Positions 43,227 through 52,067 of a stretch of 64,000 nt of DNA are shown one piece after another. Position 1 is the first letter of the stretch. Each line of letters begins with the position of its first letter. The stretch comes from Clostridia bacterium. Its GTDB lineage: Bacteria; Bacillota; Clostridia; Christensenellales; Aristaeellaceae. Position numbers and translations under genes: made by a program. The stretch lies in assembly GCA_017532155.1 (NCBI GenBank), contig JAFXJP010000014.1, forward strand, positions 1 to 64,000, in the 5' to 3' direction. The notes under the pieces were generated by a model, which saw nothing but the letters and a program-made list of their open reading frames with translations, was not told where the DNA came from and did no database searches.

Positions 43227-43255
43227 ATTATAGCGTTTTTTGAGCTGTCTGGCAA
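43227..43255 (-). promoter_or_regulatory. Sigma-A promoter of the orf103-secD-like-recJ-relA-dtd-MBL-hemZ operon
   Basis: Minus strand: TTGCCA (43250-43255), 17-base spacer, TATAAT (43227-43232), 34 bases ahead of orf103. Its -35 is three bases from the dnaC stop. Confidence 0.87.
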
Positions 43256-43258
43256 GGC

Positions 43259-44215
43259 TTACTTGAGGCGCACATCCTCGCCCAGGAAGTGCAGCGCCAG
43301 GCAGTTGCGCTTATCCAGGAGCCTGGAAAGCACGCGCTCGGTATAGCGGGCCTTGAGCTCGGTGAGCGTCAGATTGGTGCTCAGCACCGTGCAAAGGCGC
43401 GCGTTCTGGCGCTCGTTGATGAGATTAAAGAGCTGCTCGACGGTGATGTTTTCCAGCATCGGCTCAGTGCCAAGATCGTCGATGAGCAACAATTCTGTTT
43501 CATACAGCGCGTCCAGCGCCTGCTGGTCGCGGGAGAAATATGCTTCCCGCGCCGTGCGCAAAAAGGCGTTGGCCGTCAGGCAGATGGCAGGCACATTATT
43601 TTCCCGTGCGCGGGCATGAATGGCGCGCAGCAGATACGTTTTGCCAAGGCCGCTGCCGCCGTAGAGCAGCAGCGTTCTCTGCGCGGGATGGGGAAGCTGA
43701 TTGGCGTAATCCTCGCAGCGGCGGCGGATCACATTCATATACTGGCGCTGGGTCACGTCCGTGCCGGGCAGGGGCGTTTCGGGGAAGATAGTTTCGTCAT
43801 AGGCTTCAAAGGACTGCTCCTCTTCAAAGACGCCGCCCTTTTCCAGCAGCTGCGCGTACAGATTGCGCGCGCAGTCGCACAGCACTTTTTTGCCCTCGCC
43901 TACATAGCCGGTATCCTCGCACTTTGCACACTGACAGACTGGCTCGAGATAATCCTCGGGATAGCCGTTCTGCTTTAAAAGCAGTTTGATTTCAGCGTTC
44001 CACTTGTGTACTTTTTCTTCGAGGTTTTCTTCCACCGGCAGCTGAAAGGCGGAGTAAATGGACGCAAGCACGGTCTGCTGGCGCCTGGCCATCACCTCGC
44101 CGATGGCAGGGCATTTGGCGGTCACTTCCTGGCGGCGGCGCATTTCCTCGCGCTCGTTTTTGGCGCGCTGCTCGGCAAGTGCGTTCAAAACCTCCTGCAT
44201 GATACGGTTATCCAT
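43259..44215 (-). CDS. DnaC/DnaI-like helicase loader ATPase
   Basis: 318 aa from ATG 44215, overlapping dnaD by 8 bases with AAGGAGG in the dnaD end. The N-terminal region (1-130) contains a Cys cluster (CQCAKCEDTGYVGEGKKVLCDC), as in DnaI zinc domains. The AAA+ core has Walker A LLLYGGSGLGKTYLLRA (about 180-196) and Walker B LLLIDDLGTEP. It loads DnaB onto DNA with DnaD, its operon neighbour. Confidence 0.9.
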   Translation of the reverse strand: MDNRIMQEVLNALAEQRAKNEREEMRRRQEVTAKCPAIGEVMARRQQTVLASIYSAFQLPVEENLEEKVHKWNAEIKLLLKQNGYPEDYLEPVCQCAKCEDTGYVGEGKKVLCDCARNLYAQLLEKGGVFEEEQSFEAYDETIFPETPLPGTDVTQRQYMNVIRRRCEDYANQLPHPAQRTLLLYGGSGLGKTYLLRAIHARARENNVPAICLTANAFLRTAREAYFSRDQQALDALYETELLLIDDLGTEPMLENITVEQLFNLINERQNARLCTVLSTNLTLTELKARYTERVLSRLLDKRNCLALHFLGEDVRLK

Positions 44216-45692
44216 TGCGCCTGGCCTCCTTGAGAATGTCATCCGTCAGCTGGGAATCAAGTTCGGATTCGGTATATTCGCGCTGGGTGTACTGCTGCGC
44301 GCCGACTTGCTTGCCGGGGTGGCTGTTGCCGGGCGCGGCAGGCTTGCGCGCGGACTTGCGGGCGGCCACCTGCGCGGGATCGCTCACGCCCGCCTGGTGC
44401 CAGGCTTCGAGCACCTTGTCAATGTAAGGCGGCTTGCTCTCGGCTGTTACGGCCTGCGCGGCTGCCAGCAGCATCATTTCCTCGCTAAAGCCCATAGCGC
44501 GCCACTTTTTATACAGCGCGCGGTCGGGCGCGGTGGGATTGGATTTATGCCCGCAGGCTTCAAAGATGCGGTAAAGCGCCTTGTTGCTCTCGCGCACATC
44601 CTGAATGTAGGCTTCGGCCTCCTTGCGGGTAGTCAGGTTGTTTTTGCGGTAAATTTCAAGGTATTGCTCGACGGCGTCTACGCCGCGCTGAGCGAGCTTT
44701 GACTGTTCGGCAGCCAGCAGCACAAGCTCGGGACTATGCTCTGCGCACAGCCGCTGATAGGTGGAAAGCAGCGCGGCAGGCGGCGTTTTAACGCCCAGCG
44801 CCAGGGCAAATTTCTGCACGGCGGCCATGTCGCCCTTATCGGACTGCAGCTGGCGCAGCATTTCTTCTTTCGATTCAGCCTTGGCGCCAGCCTTGGCGGC
44901 GCGCGTGCGGATGCCGTTCAATATGCCGTCCAGGTAGGCCATCGTCGGCTCGCCTTTGGTGGTTTCACTGCAGGCTTCGAGGATGGCGTCGGGCGCATAC
45001 TTCCATTCGTCCAGCCACTTGCGGTACAGATCCAGTTCGTCCTGGCTGGGCTGACGGCGCTTGCCCAGACGGCGCAGCACCGCGCGCGCGCCCTCGTGCA
45101 CCTTGCGGGTGTGGGCGAAGAATGCCTCGGCGTCCTCGGCTGTCAGCGCGCCGGCCTCGTGCATGCGCACGGCGTCGGCTTCGGCGGATTTGAAGGAGAA
45201 CTGTACGCCGCGTGTGGTGATGGAATGCGCAAGCAGCATCAGCACCGCCTCCTGCGGCAAATGCAGATCCTGCACCCATTCATAGGCCAGGGAAATTTCG
45301 GAGGGCGTTACCTTGCGGCGGTCGCCAAAGAGCGCGTACACATCCTCGGAGAAGGCGACGAACGGGCCGTCGGCCTCCAGATTCTGCGCGCCCGTGGCAT
45401 ACAATTGCACAGGGCTGGCCATGCGATAGGACGGGGGATTATCGCTCAAACGTATAATCAGATGACGGCGCTCCCAGTAGCGCAGCGCGCTGTCGATTTC
45501 GCTTTCGGTCAAAGACAGATCCTGCGCCATTTCACGGATGCTCATATCCTCCCTGGGATGCTGGGAGAGAAAGAGCGCGTAGAGATAAACCTTCACGTAA
45601 TCGCCCTTGGCGGCGGGAAGGTAATCGAGAATGAAAATGTTGTCCAGCGGCGTGACGCCAAACTTTAACATGCTGTCATCCTGAATGAACAT
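44208..45692 (-). CDS. dnaD: DnaD-domain replication initiation protein
   Basis: 494 aa, longer than Bacillus DnaD (about 230). The N-terminal winged helix (about 15-115: MSIREMAQDLSLTESEIDSAL) precedes an array of DnaD C-terminal (DnaB_2) domains. I count three in about 120-440, recognisable from repeated YRKWLDEWKYAPDAILEAC-like segments followed by YLDGIL or YIDKVL. The C-terminus is basic, then acidic. The multi-domain layout resembles a DnaB/DnaD hybrid primosome protein. Confidence 0.85.
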   Translation of the reverse strand: MFIQDDSMLKFGVTPLDNIFILDYLPAAKGDYVKVYLYALFLSQHPREDMSIREMAQDLSLTESEIDSALRYWERRHLIIRLSDNPPSYRMASPVQLYATGAQNLEADGPFVAFSEDVYALFGDRRKVTPSEISLAYEWVQDLHLPQEAVLMLLAHSITTRGVQFSFKSAEADAVRMHEAGALTAEDAEAFFAHTRKVHEGARAVLRRLGKRRQPSQDELDLYRKWLDEWKYAPDAILEACSETTKGEPTMAYLDGILNGIRTRAAKAGAKAESKEEMLRQLQSDKGDMAAVQKFALALGVKTPPAALLSTYQRLCAEHSPELVLLAAEQSKLAQRGVDAVEQYLEIYRKNNLTTRKEAEAYIQDVRESNKALYRIFEACGHKSNPTAPDRALYKKWRAMGFSEEMMLLAAAQAVTAESKPPYIDKVLEAWHQAGVSDPAQVAARKSARKPAAPGNSHPGKQVGAQQYTQREYTESELDSQLTDDILKEARRNG

Positions 45693-45714
45693 GGTATCTC
45701 ACTTTCATGGGCCG

Positions 45715-46551
45715 TCAGGCCTGTTTTTCGTACAGATGAAGCTGGAGGACGCGGTCGATCGCAGCGCGGACTTCCTCCGTCAGATCTTTGATTTCACCGG
45801 GGTTTTTGGACAAAACCACATGCAGGAAAAATTCCCTTGTGCCGGCGTTGCCGGTGACGGGCGAATGCGTGACGTTCACCGCGCGCGCATAGGGCAGCGC
45901 ATTCACATCGCGGATAAGATCAAGCAGCACCGTTTCATACGCATCGTCCGGCAATACGCCCGTGCGTCGGGCTTCCGGGTCCTCCACCTCAAAGAGGGGC
46001 TTGACCAGACACATCAATTCGCCCTCGTACTTGAGAATTTCGGCAAAGGCGGGAACGCCCTTGCGCAGCGACAGATAGCTCAGATCCACCGAGCCCAAAT
46101 CGGGCTTTGGATCAAGCGAGAGCAGCTTTTCGTCGGAAATATTGGTCTTCTCGAGATTGACCACCACGGGATTCTGGCGAAGCGAGCCCATCAGCTGGCC
46201 AAAGCCTACATCCACGGCGTATACCGTCGCTGCGCCGTGCTTACACAGACAATCGGTAAAGCCGCCGGTGGAGGCGCCTGCGTCAATGCACACGCGGCCG
46301 CGTACATCAATGCCAAAGTCGCGGATGGCGCCTTCGAGCTTGAAGCCACCCTTGGAGACGTAGGGCATCTGCAGGCCCTTGACGTGAATATCGCAGTCGG
46401 CGGGCAGCATCTGCGTAGCGCTGGTTACGCGCTGGGTGCCCGTATATACTTCGCCTGCCATCAGATAGGCGCGCGCTTCTTTTTCATCGGTGAAAAGCCC
46501 GCGGGTCATCAGCAGATCAAGCGCTTTGATTTTTTTGCTCTTGCTGGCCAT
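45715..46551 (-). CDS. tlyA: TlyA-family rRNA 2'-O-methyltransferase/hemolysin homologue
   Basis: 278 aa. An N-terminal S4 RNA-binding domain (about 8-65: LDLLMTRGLFTDEKEARAYLMAGEV) precedes a FtsJ-like methyltransferase, with YVSKGGFKLEGA, then motif I IDAGASTGGFTDCL (about 89-102) and VDLSYLSL. In other bacteria TlyA methylates ribosomal RNA. Its start overlaps the preceding kinase gene by 35 bases, with AAGGAGC upstream of the ATG. Confidence 0.92.
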   Translation of the reverse strand: MASKSKKIKALDLLMTRGLFTDEKEARAYLMAGEVYTGTQRVTSATQMLPADCDIHVKGLQMPYVSKGGFKLEGAIRDFGIDVRGRVCIDAGASTGGFTDCLCKHGAATVYAVDVGFGQLMGSLRQNPVVVNLEKTNISDEKLLSLDPKPDLGSVDLSYLSLRKGVPAFAEILKYEGELMCLVKPLFEVEDPEARRTGVLPDDAYETVLLDLIRDVNALPYARAVNVTHSPVTGNAGTREFFLHVVLSKNPGEIKDLTEEVRAAIDRVLQLHLYEKQA

Positions 46552-47401
46552 TTTGCTCCTTCATGTGCGGGATAAAGCCCGCAAAGGTGGTCTGGGCGGC
46601 GTCGGAGTGCACGGTGATATTGCCGCCGTAGTTTTCGATGGTGGTGCGTACGATGTAAAGGCCCATGCCGCGTCCTTCGCCGTGCGAGGATACGCCGGCG
46701 TCAAAAATGCTGCGAGCAATCTGCGGCGGAATCATGGGGCCGTTGTTGCTGACGGAGAAGGAAAAGCCGTGCAGATCTTCCTTCAGGGAGATGGACAGCT
46801 GCTTTTCGGTGGTGTTTTTCAGCGCGTCGGCTGCGTTGTCGATAATGTTGGAAAACACGCGGCACATTTCCCAGGCGGGCATGGGCAGGTTTTTCCAGCT
46901 GCCCAGCGCATGGAGCGTCACCTGAATACCCGCCTGCTCGCAGGAGGCAATCTTGGCGCGCAAAAGCGCATTGATGGCGGGATTATCCGTGCGCATGGCG
47001 CGGGAGACAGACTGCATATCGCCGTAGACCTTTTCGATATAATCGCTGGCTTCCTGATATTCTTCCATCTCGATCAGCGAAAAGACCACCTGCAGATGAT
47101 TGAGAAAATCATGCCGCTGCGCGCGCAACGTGCGGTTGAGCGCATCCATCTGGCTGACCATATTGGTCAGCGTGTCGGCCTCGTCGCTTTTGCGGCGCGA
47201 GAGGAAGGCCTCGCGGATATCAACCGCCGCACCGATGGTGACGATCACGGCAATGACAAAGGTAGCGATGGAAATCCACAGATCATGCTCGATAATCAGC
47301 AGGATAGCCAGCGCCCAGACCGCTGCGATCTGCACGGAATTAATGATGATGGCGTACCAGGCGTTCTTGTGTACGTCAATTTGGCGGGAGGGCTTTCTCA
47401 T
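46517..47401 (-). CDS. GHKL sensor histidine kinase with Spo0B-like dimerisation helix
   Basis: 294 aa. Two membrane helices (about 16-38 and 42-62) with almost no external loop; then a dimerisation helix whose H-box RAQRHDFLNHLQVVFSL (about 94-110) is the Spo0B/DcuS/CitA type. The ATPase domain has the N-box NIIDNAADAL and G-boxes GVSSHGEGRGMGLYIV. All catalytic residues seem intact. No response regulator is adjacent. It overlaps the sigma gene by 4 bases (ATGA), so it is translated with it. Confidence 0.86.
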   Translation of the reverse strand: MRKPSRQIDVHKNAWYAIIINSVQIAAVWALAILLIIEHDLWISIATFVIAVIVTIGAAVDIREAFLSRRKSDEADTLTNMVSQMDALNRTLRAQRHDFLNHLQVVFSLIEMEEYQEASDYIEKVYGDMQSVSRAMRTDNPAINALLRAKIASCEQAGIQVTLHALGSWKNLPMPAWEMCRVFSNIIDNAADALKNTTEKQLSISLKEDLHGFSFSVSNNGPMIPPQIARSIFDAGVSSHGEGRGMGLYIVRTTIENYGGNITVHSDAAQTTFAGFIPHMKEQNGQQEQKNQSA

Positions 47402-48129
47402 GAAACCTGCAGCCTTTCTTTAAGGGCGGAAAGCAAGCGCCTTTCAGCGCGGGAAACCTGCATCTGCGTCATGCCAAGCTGTTGCGCCACAACGCGCTGG
47501 GAGAGATTATCAAAATAGCGCAGCTTCAAAAGCTTTTGCTCATGCACATCCAGCTGCGAAAGGACGTTTTTCAGATCCTCATTCTGCTCAAAGGCGGACA
47601 GCGCAGGGTCGTGCTGGCCCAGCGTATCCATCAGCGTCAGGCCGTCGTCATCCTTTTTGTCGTCAAAGGAGGCCGTCTGCTGCGCATCGCGGCTCATGAG
47701 CGTGTCGATTGTCTGCTGCATGGTCCAGTTAAGCGCAGAGGCAAGCTCTGAAACGGTGGGTTCGCGGTGCAGCTGCTGCGTCAGGGCAGCGCGGGCTCTT
47801 GTGAGCTTGGCGGACTGCTCGTAAAGAGAACGCGGCGTGCGCACAAGGCCCGCGTGATCGCGCAAATGATTGCGCACCGCGCCGGCGGCGCTTTGGGCCG
47901 CATAGGTGGAAAACATGGCGCCGTGCTCGGGCGAATAGGAATGGAGGGCTTTGACGCAGGCCATGGCAGCGACCTGGCGCAGATCCTCCTCATCCGCTCC
48001 GCGGCCCGAAAAACGGCGCGCAATGGCAGCGCAAAGCGGCAGACAGGCTTCCGCCGCTGCTTCCAGCGCTTCCTGCGAACGCGAGCGATAAAAGGCGTTC
48101 GCTCTTTCTTGCAATTCTAAGCCGTTCAT
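47398..48129 (-). CDS. Sigma-70-family factor of the SigB/SigF/SigG type
   Basis: 243 aa from ATG 48129 with GCGGAG upstream (an in-frame ATG at 48147 lacks one). Region 2 (about 30-95: DEEDLRQVAAMACVKALHSY, then FSTYA); region 3 (about 110-150, REPTVSELASAL); region 4 (about 185-240, LRYFDNLSQRVVAQQLGMTQMQVSRAE helix-turn-helix). A group 3 sigma factor directly after an RsbW-like gene, as in rsbW-sigB or spoIIAB-sigF, but no anti-anti-sigma gene is present. Which regulon it serves cannot be told. Confidence 0.87.
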   Translation of the reverse strand: MNGLELQERANAFYRSRSQEALEAAAEACLPLCAAIARRFSGRGADEEDLRQVAAMACVKALHSYSPEHGAMFSTYAAQSAAGAVRNHLRDHAGLVRTPRSLYEQSAKLTRARAALTQQLHREPTVSELASALNWTMQQTIDTLMSRDAQQTASFDDKKDDDGLTLMDTLGQHDPALSAFEQNEDLKNVLSQLDVHEQKLLKLRYFDNLSQRVVAQQLGMTQMQVSRAERRLLSALKERLQVS

Positions 48130-48133
48130 CGTT

Positions 48134-48520
48134 TTATTTCTCCGCATTGAGCGTCATGCGAATGCCGAAAATGCCTTTGGCATCCGCAAAGAGCGTTACA
48201 TCGTTCATCAGCGTACGCAGGATGGCATAGACCAGTTCCTTCTCCTGATCGGGCAGGGGCGCGCCGCTGCGGGAGGACAAACGCATATAGACAGTGGCGC
48301 TGTGCGCTTCCGTGCGATACATATCGCAGATGAGCTGCGTGTCATTTTTTACTTCGTCCGAAAGCAGGCAGTCAAAGGCTTCCTCTGCCGCCATGCGCAG
48401 ATCTTCCAGCATGTCCACCGGCAGATCATACGAGGCCGCAGCGCCTGCGACAGCCATGCGCAGAAGCATTGCATAGGGCTTTTGCGCGGGGAAGGAGAAG
48501 CTGATGGGATCCATGATCAT
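48134..48520 (-). CDS. RsbW/SpoIIAB-like anti-sigma protein, apparently degenerate
   Basis: 128 aa, ATG at 48520 overlapping the dnaE stop by 4 bases. Size, helical core (LPVDMLEDLRMAAEEAFDCLL, about 33-52) and position before the sigma gene match HATPase_c_2 anti-sigma factors. The N-box position that should hold Asn after EA reads EAFDCLL, and no glycine-rich ATP lid (G-x-G-x-G) is visible. It may bind sigma without ATP or be a different adaptor; kinase activity is unlikely. Confidence 0.65.
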   Translation of the reverse strand: MIMDPISFSFPAQKPYAMLLRMAVAGAAASYDLPVDMLEDLRMAAEEAFDCLLSDEVKNDTQLICDMYRTEAHSATVYMRLSSRSGAPLPDQEKELVYAILRTLMNDVTLFADAKGIFGIRMTLNAEK

Positions 48521-51500
48521 CGTTTATCCACCACTTTCATATCTTTGAGGTCAAGAATGGTCATAAGGGTTGCCTGCATGTCTTCGGCGTCCTCGCACCA
48601 CCATTCGCGCGGGGCAAGGAGCGTCATGTTTTCATCGGGCAGGTTCAAATATACCGGCACTTTGCCTGGCTGGCGCATCAGCGCCTCGCTCACTTCCGGG
48701 AACTGGCTGCGCTTGAGGCGCAGATACAATTTGACCGGGGAACGCTTGGCGCGCTCGATATCGGAGATCTCCTCTTCCGGCTCGGGCAGGGGGAGCAGGG
48801 GCTCGATGACGTCTGCGATCAGCTTGGTATCTTCATCCTCGCGCACGCTCAAATGGCCGTGGATGAGGATGGGGCTGTCCAGGTCAAGTTCTCTGGAATA
48901 CCTTTCAAAAATGCGCGGGAAGAGCAGGCATTCAATCTGGCCGGTCAGGTCTTCCAGTGTCAAAAAGCCCATCATCGTGCCCTTTTTGGTAGCCTTGGGA
49001 CGAAGCGCGGCCAGAATGCCGCCCATGACGACCTGCTTTCCGTCCTCGTCGATGCCGCCGTCCGGCCTGTCCTTGAGATCAAGGATGTAAGAGGTGTTGA
49101 CCTCCAGGCCCTCCAGCTCCTTGCGGTATTCATCCAGCGGATGGCCGGAAACGTACACGCCCGTCATTTCCTTTTCCATGGAGAGCAGCTGCTTGTAGGG
49201 ATACTCGCCGCAGTCGGGGTAGGTATCCTGCAGCGCCGCATCCTGCATGGTTTCGCCAAAGTCAAAGAGCGAAATCTGCCCGGCGACATTCTGCTTGCGC
49301 TTGTTGGCGTTGGCCTCCATGGCGGTGTCAAACACGCGCATGCACTGAAGCCTTGTCGCATCCAGATGATCAAAGCAGCCTGCCATGATCAGGCTTTCAA
49401 CGGCGCGCTTGTTCACCATTTCGGAATTGACGCGGCGGCAGAAATCAAATACGCTGCGATAGGGGCCGTTGAGCTTTCGTTCAAGGACAATCGCATCAAC
49501 TGCGTGATTGCCTACGTTTTTTACGCCGCTCATGCCCATGCGCACGCATTTAATGCCCTGCTCATTGGTCTCAACGGTGAATTTGCGGTCTGAATAATTG
49601 ACATGCGGCGCCAGTACGGGGATGTTTTTCTGGCGGCAGTACTGAATGTAGCCGGCAATCTTGGCGGCATTGCCCACCACGCTATTCATCATGGCGGCCA
49701 TGAACTCGGCCGGATAGTAGTATTTCAGCCACGCTGTCTGCAAAGAAACAACAGCATAGCAGGCGGCGTGCGCCTTGTTGAAGGCGTAGGAGGCAAAGGC
49801 GGTCATTTCGTCAAAGATCTGTTCGGCGACCTCGGCAGAAACGCCGTTAGCCACTGCGCCGGGCACGTTGTCCTCGGGTGAACCGTAGACGAAATTCTTG
49901 CGCTCCTTGGCCATGACGTCCTTTTTCTTTTTGGCCATGGCGCGGCGCACAAGGTCGCTGCGGCCGTAGGAATAGCCTGCCAGATCACGCACGATCTGCA
50001 TGACCTGCTCCTGATACACCATGCAGCCGTAGGTCACGTCCAGGATGGGCGCCAGCTGCGGCGTTAAGTAACGCACGCTGGATCGGTCGCGCTTGCCTGC
50101 GATGTAGCGGGGAATGGAGTCCATCGGGCCGGGGCGGTAGAGGCTGATGCCGGCGATGATATCCTCAAAGTTTTCGGGCTCCATGTTGGTAAGGAACGAA
50201 CGCATGCCGCCGCCTTCCAGCTGGAACACGCCGTCGGTGTCGCCCTGAGAAATCATATGATACACCTTAGGATCGTCCATCGGGATCATTTCAGGCTTCA
50301 TTTCGATGCCCTGATCGCGCATCAGATCCAGCGTATCGCGGATGACGGTGAGCGTGCGCAGCCCCAGGAAGTCCATCTTGAGCAGGCCCAGCTTTTCGAT
50401 CACGCCCATGGGGAACTGCGTGGTAACGACCTGATCGTTTGTCTGCAGCGGCACAAAATTAACCGCCGGCTCGCCTGTGATCAGCACGCCAGCCGCATGC
50501 GTGGAGGCGTGGCGCGGCATGCCTTCCAGGAGCAGCGACATATCAATCAGGCGCTTGATCGTCGGGTCGTTATCGTAGAGGGTTTTGAGCTCTGTGGAAA
50601 TATTCAGCGCTTTTTCCAGTGTCATGCCAAGGTCCATTGGCACGAGCTTGGCGATGCGGTCGGTATCGCCGTAGGAATAGCCCAGCACGCGGCCCACGTC
50701 GCGGATCACGCCGCGCGCCGCCATGGTGCCGAAGGTGATGATCTGGCACACATGATCGTGACCGTATTTGCGGGATACATAGTCGATCACTTCCTGCCGG
50801 CGCTCGTAGCAAAAGTCCATGTCGATATCGGGCATGGATACGCGCTCGGGGTTCAGGAAGCGCTCAAAGGTGAGGTTATACTGGATGGGATCAAGCTGGG
50901 TGATATTGAGGCAGTAGGCCACGATGCTGGCTGCGCCGCTGCCGCGGCCCGGGCCCACCATGATGCCGTTTTCCTTGGCGAATTTGATAAAGTCCCACAC
51001 GATGAGGAAGTAATCCACATAGCCCATCGTGGAAATGACGTTGATTTCATAATTCATGCGATCGCGGGCCACCTGATCATCTGCATCATAGCGCTCGCGC
51101 AGGCCGTCCTCCACCAGCTTTCGCAGGTAGCTTTCGCTGGTGTAGCCCTCGGGAATGGGGAACTTGGGCAGGTGCACCTTGCCGAAATCAAAGTTCACCT
51201 GGCAGCGCATGGCAATTTCATGCGCGCGCTCGACGGCGTCCTCATGCCCGGGGAAGAGACGCTTCATTTCTTCTTCGGATTTGACGTAGAGCTGATCCGT
51301 TTCCATGCGCATGCGGTTTTCGTCATCCAGCGTTTTGCCCGTCTGGATGCACATGAGCACTTCCTGTGCTTCGGCGTCGCTGTTGCGCATATAATGGCAG
51401 TCGTTGGTGGCAACCAGCGGAATGCCTGTGCGCTCGCTCATATCAATGAGGCGCGGCAGGACAATCTTTTCATCCTGGATGCCGTGATCCATGATTTCAA

Positions 51501-52008
51501 TATAGAAATGATCCTCGCCGAAAATTTCCTTCATCTGGTAGCAGTAGCGCCCAGCCTCGGCGATGCGGCCGTCCAACAGCATCTTTGGCAGATCGCCGGA
51601 TAGGCAGGCGGACAGGCAGATCAGGCCCTCGTGGTGCTCGCGGAGCAGCTTATAGTCAATGCGCGGACGATAATAGAAGCCGCGCGTAAAGCCTTCGGAG
51701 CACAGGTACATGAGGTTTTTGTAGCCTGTTTCGTTTTCGCACAGGAGAATGAGGTGGCTCCATTCACGGGTGGTAAACTGTTTGTCGTCCATGTCGGGAC
51801 ACAGGTACATTTCGCAGCCGATGACAGGGTGCACCCCGGCGTCCTTGCAGGCGGTGTAAAAATCAATTACGCCATAGAGCACGCCGTGGTCGGTAATGGC
51901 GCAGGCATCCATGCCCAGCTCCTTGACCAGAGCGGGCAATTTTTTGATCCTGCAGGCGCCGTCCAGCAGGCTGTATTCCGAGTGCAAGTGCAGGTGCGCA
52001 AATGCCAT
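48517..52008 (-). CDS. dnaE: DNA polymerase III alpha subunit DnaE
   Basis: 1163 aa. The PHP domain (1-210) starts HLHLHSEYSLLDGACRI. The C-family polymerase core has the catalytic MPDIDMDFCYERR (two Asp, about 398-410), GRGSGAASIVAY, and YRPGPMDSIPRY. Helix-hairpin-helix (about 830-900) and an OB fold (about 985-1070, GILAALRPKATKKGTMMGF) follow. It lacks the exonuclease of PolC. ATG at 52008 with GGGGAGG. It opens an operon of coupled genes: anti-sigma, sigma, kinase, tlyA, dnaD, dnaC. Confidence 0.97.
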   Translation of the reverse strand: MAFAHLHLHSEYSLLDGACRIKKLPALVKELGMDACAITDHGVLYGVIDFYTACKDAGVHPVIGCEMYLCPDMDDKQFTTREWSHLILLCENETGYKNLMYLCSEGFTRGFYYRPRIDYKLLREHHEGLICLSACLSGDLPKMLLDGRIAEAGRYCYQMKEIFGEDHFYIEIMDHGIQDEKIVLPRLIDMSERTGIPLVATNDCHYMRNSDAEAQEVLMCIQTGKTLDDENRMRMETDQLYVKSEEEMKRLFPGHEDAVERAHEIAMRCQVNFDFGKVHLPKFPIPEGYTSESYLRKLVEDGLRERYDADDQVARDRMNYEINVISTMGYVDYFLIVWDFIKFAKENGIMVGPGRGSGAASIVAYCLNITQLDPIQYNLTFERFLNPERVSMPDIDMDFCYERRQEVIDYVSRKYGHDHVCQIITFGTMAARGVIRDVGRVLGYSYGDTDRIAKLVPMDLGMTLEKALNISTELKTLYDNDPTIKRLIDMSLLLEGMPRHASTHAAGVLITGEPAVNFVPLQTNDQVVTTQFPMGVIEKLGLLKMDFLGLRTLTVIRDTLDLMRDQGIEMKPEMIPMDDPKVYHMISQGDTDGVFQLEGGGMRSFLTNMEPENFEDIIAGISLYRPGPMDSIPRYIAGKRDRSSVRYLTPQLAPILDVTYGCMVYQEQVMQIVRDLAGYSYGRSDLVRRAMAKKKKDVMAKERKNFVYGSPEDNVPGAVANGVSAEVAEQIFDEMTAFASYAFNKAHAACYAVVSLQTAWLKYYYPAEFMAAMMNSVVGNAAKIAGYIQYCRQKNIPVLAPHVNYSDRKFTVETNEQGIKCVRMGMSGVKNVGNHAVDAIVLERKLNGPYRSVFDFCRRVNSEMVNKRAVESLIMAGCFDHLDATRLQCMRVFDTAMEANANKRKQNVAGQISLFDFGETMQDAALQDTYPDCGEYPYKQLLSMEKEMTGVYVSGHPLDEYRKELEGLEVNTSYILDLKDRPDGGIDEDGKQVVMGGILAALRPKATKKGTMMGFLTLEDLTGQIECLLFPRIFERYSRELDLDSPILIHGHLSVREDEDTKLIADVIEPLLPLPEPEEEISDIERAKRSPVKLYLRLKRSQFPEVSEALMRQPGKVPVYLNLPDENMTLLAPREWWCEDAEDMQATLMTILDLKDMKVVDKR

Positions 52009-52038
52009 GAGTCTACCTCCCCATTCTCTATCCTATGT

Positions 52039-52067
52039 ATTATACAGCAAAACCGCCCGGAAGGCAA
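52039..52067 (-). promoter_or_regulatory. Sigma-A promoter of the dnaE operon
   Basis: Minus strand: TTGCCT (52062-52067), 17-base spacer, TATAAT (52039-52044). The promoter lies inside the 3' end of the ylbJ-like gene, whose TAA stop is part of the -10. Confidence 0.85.
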
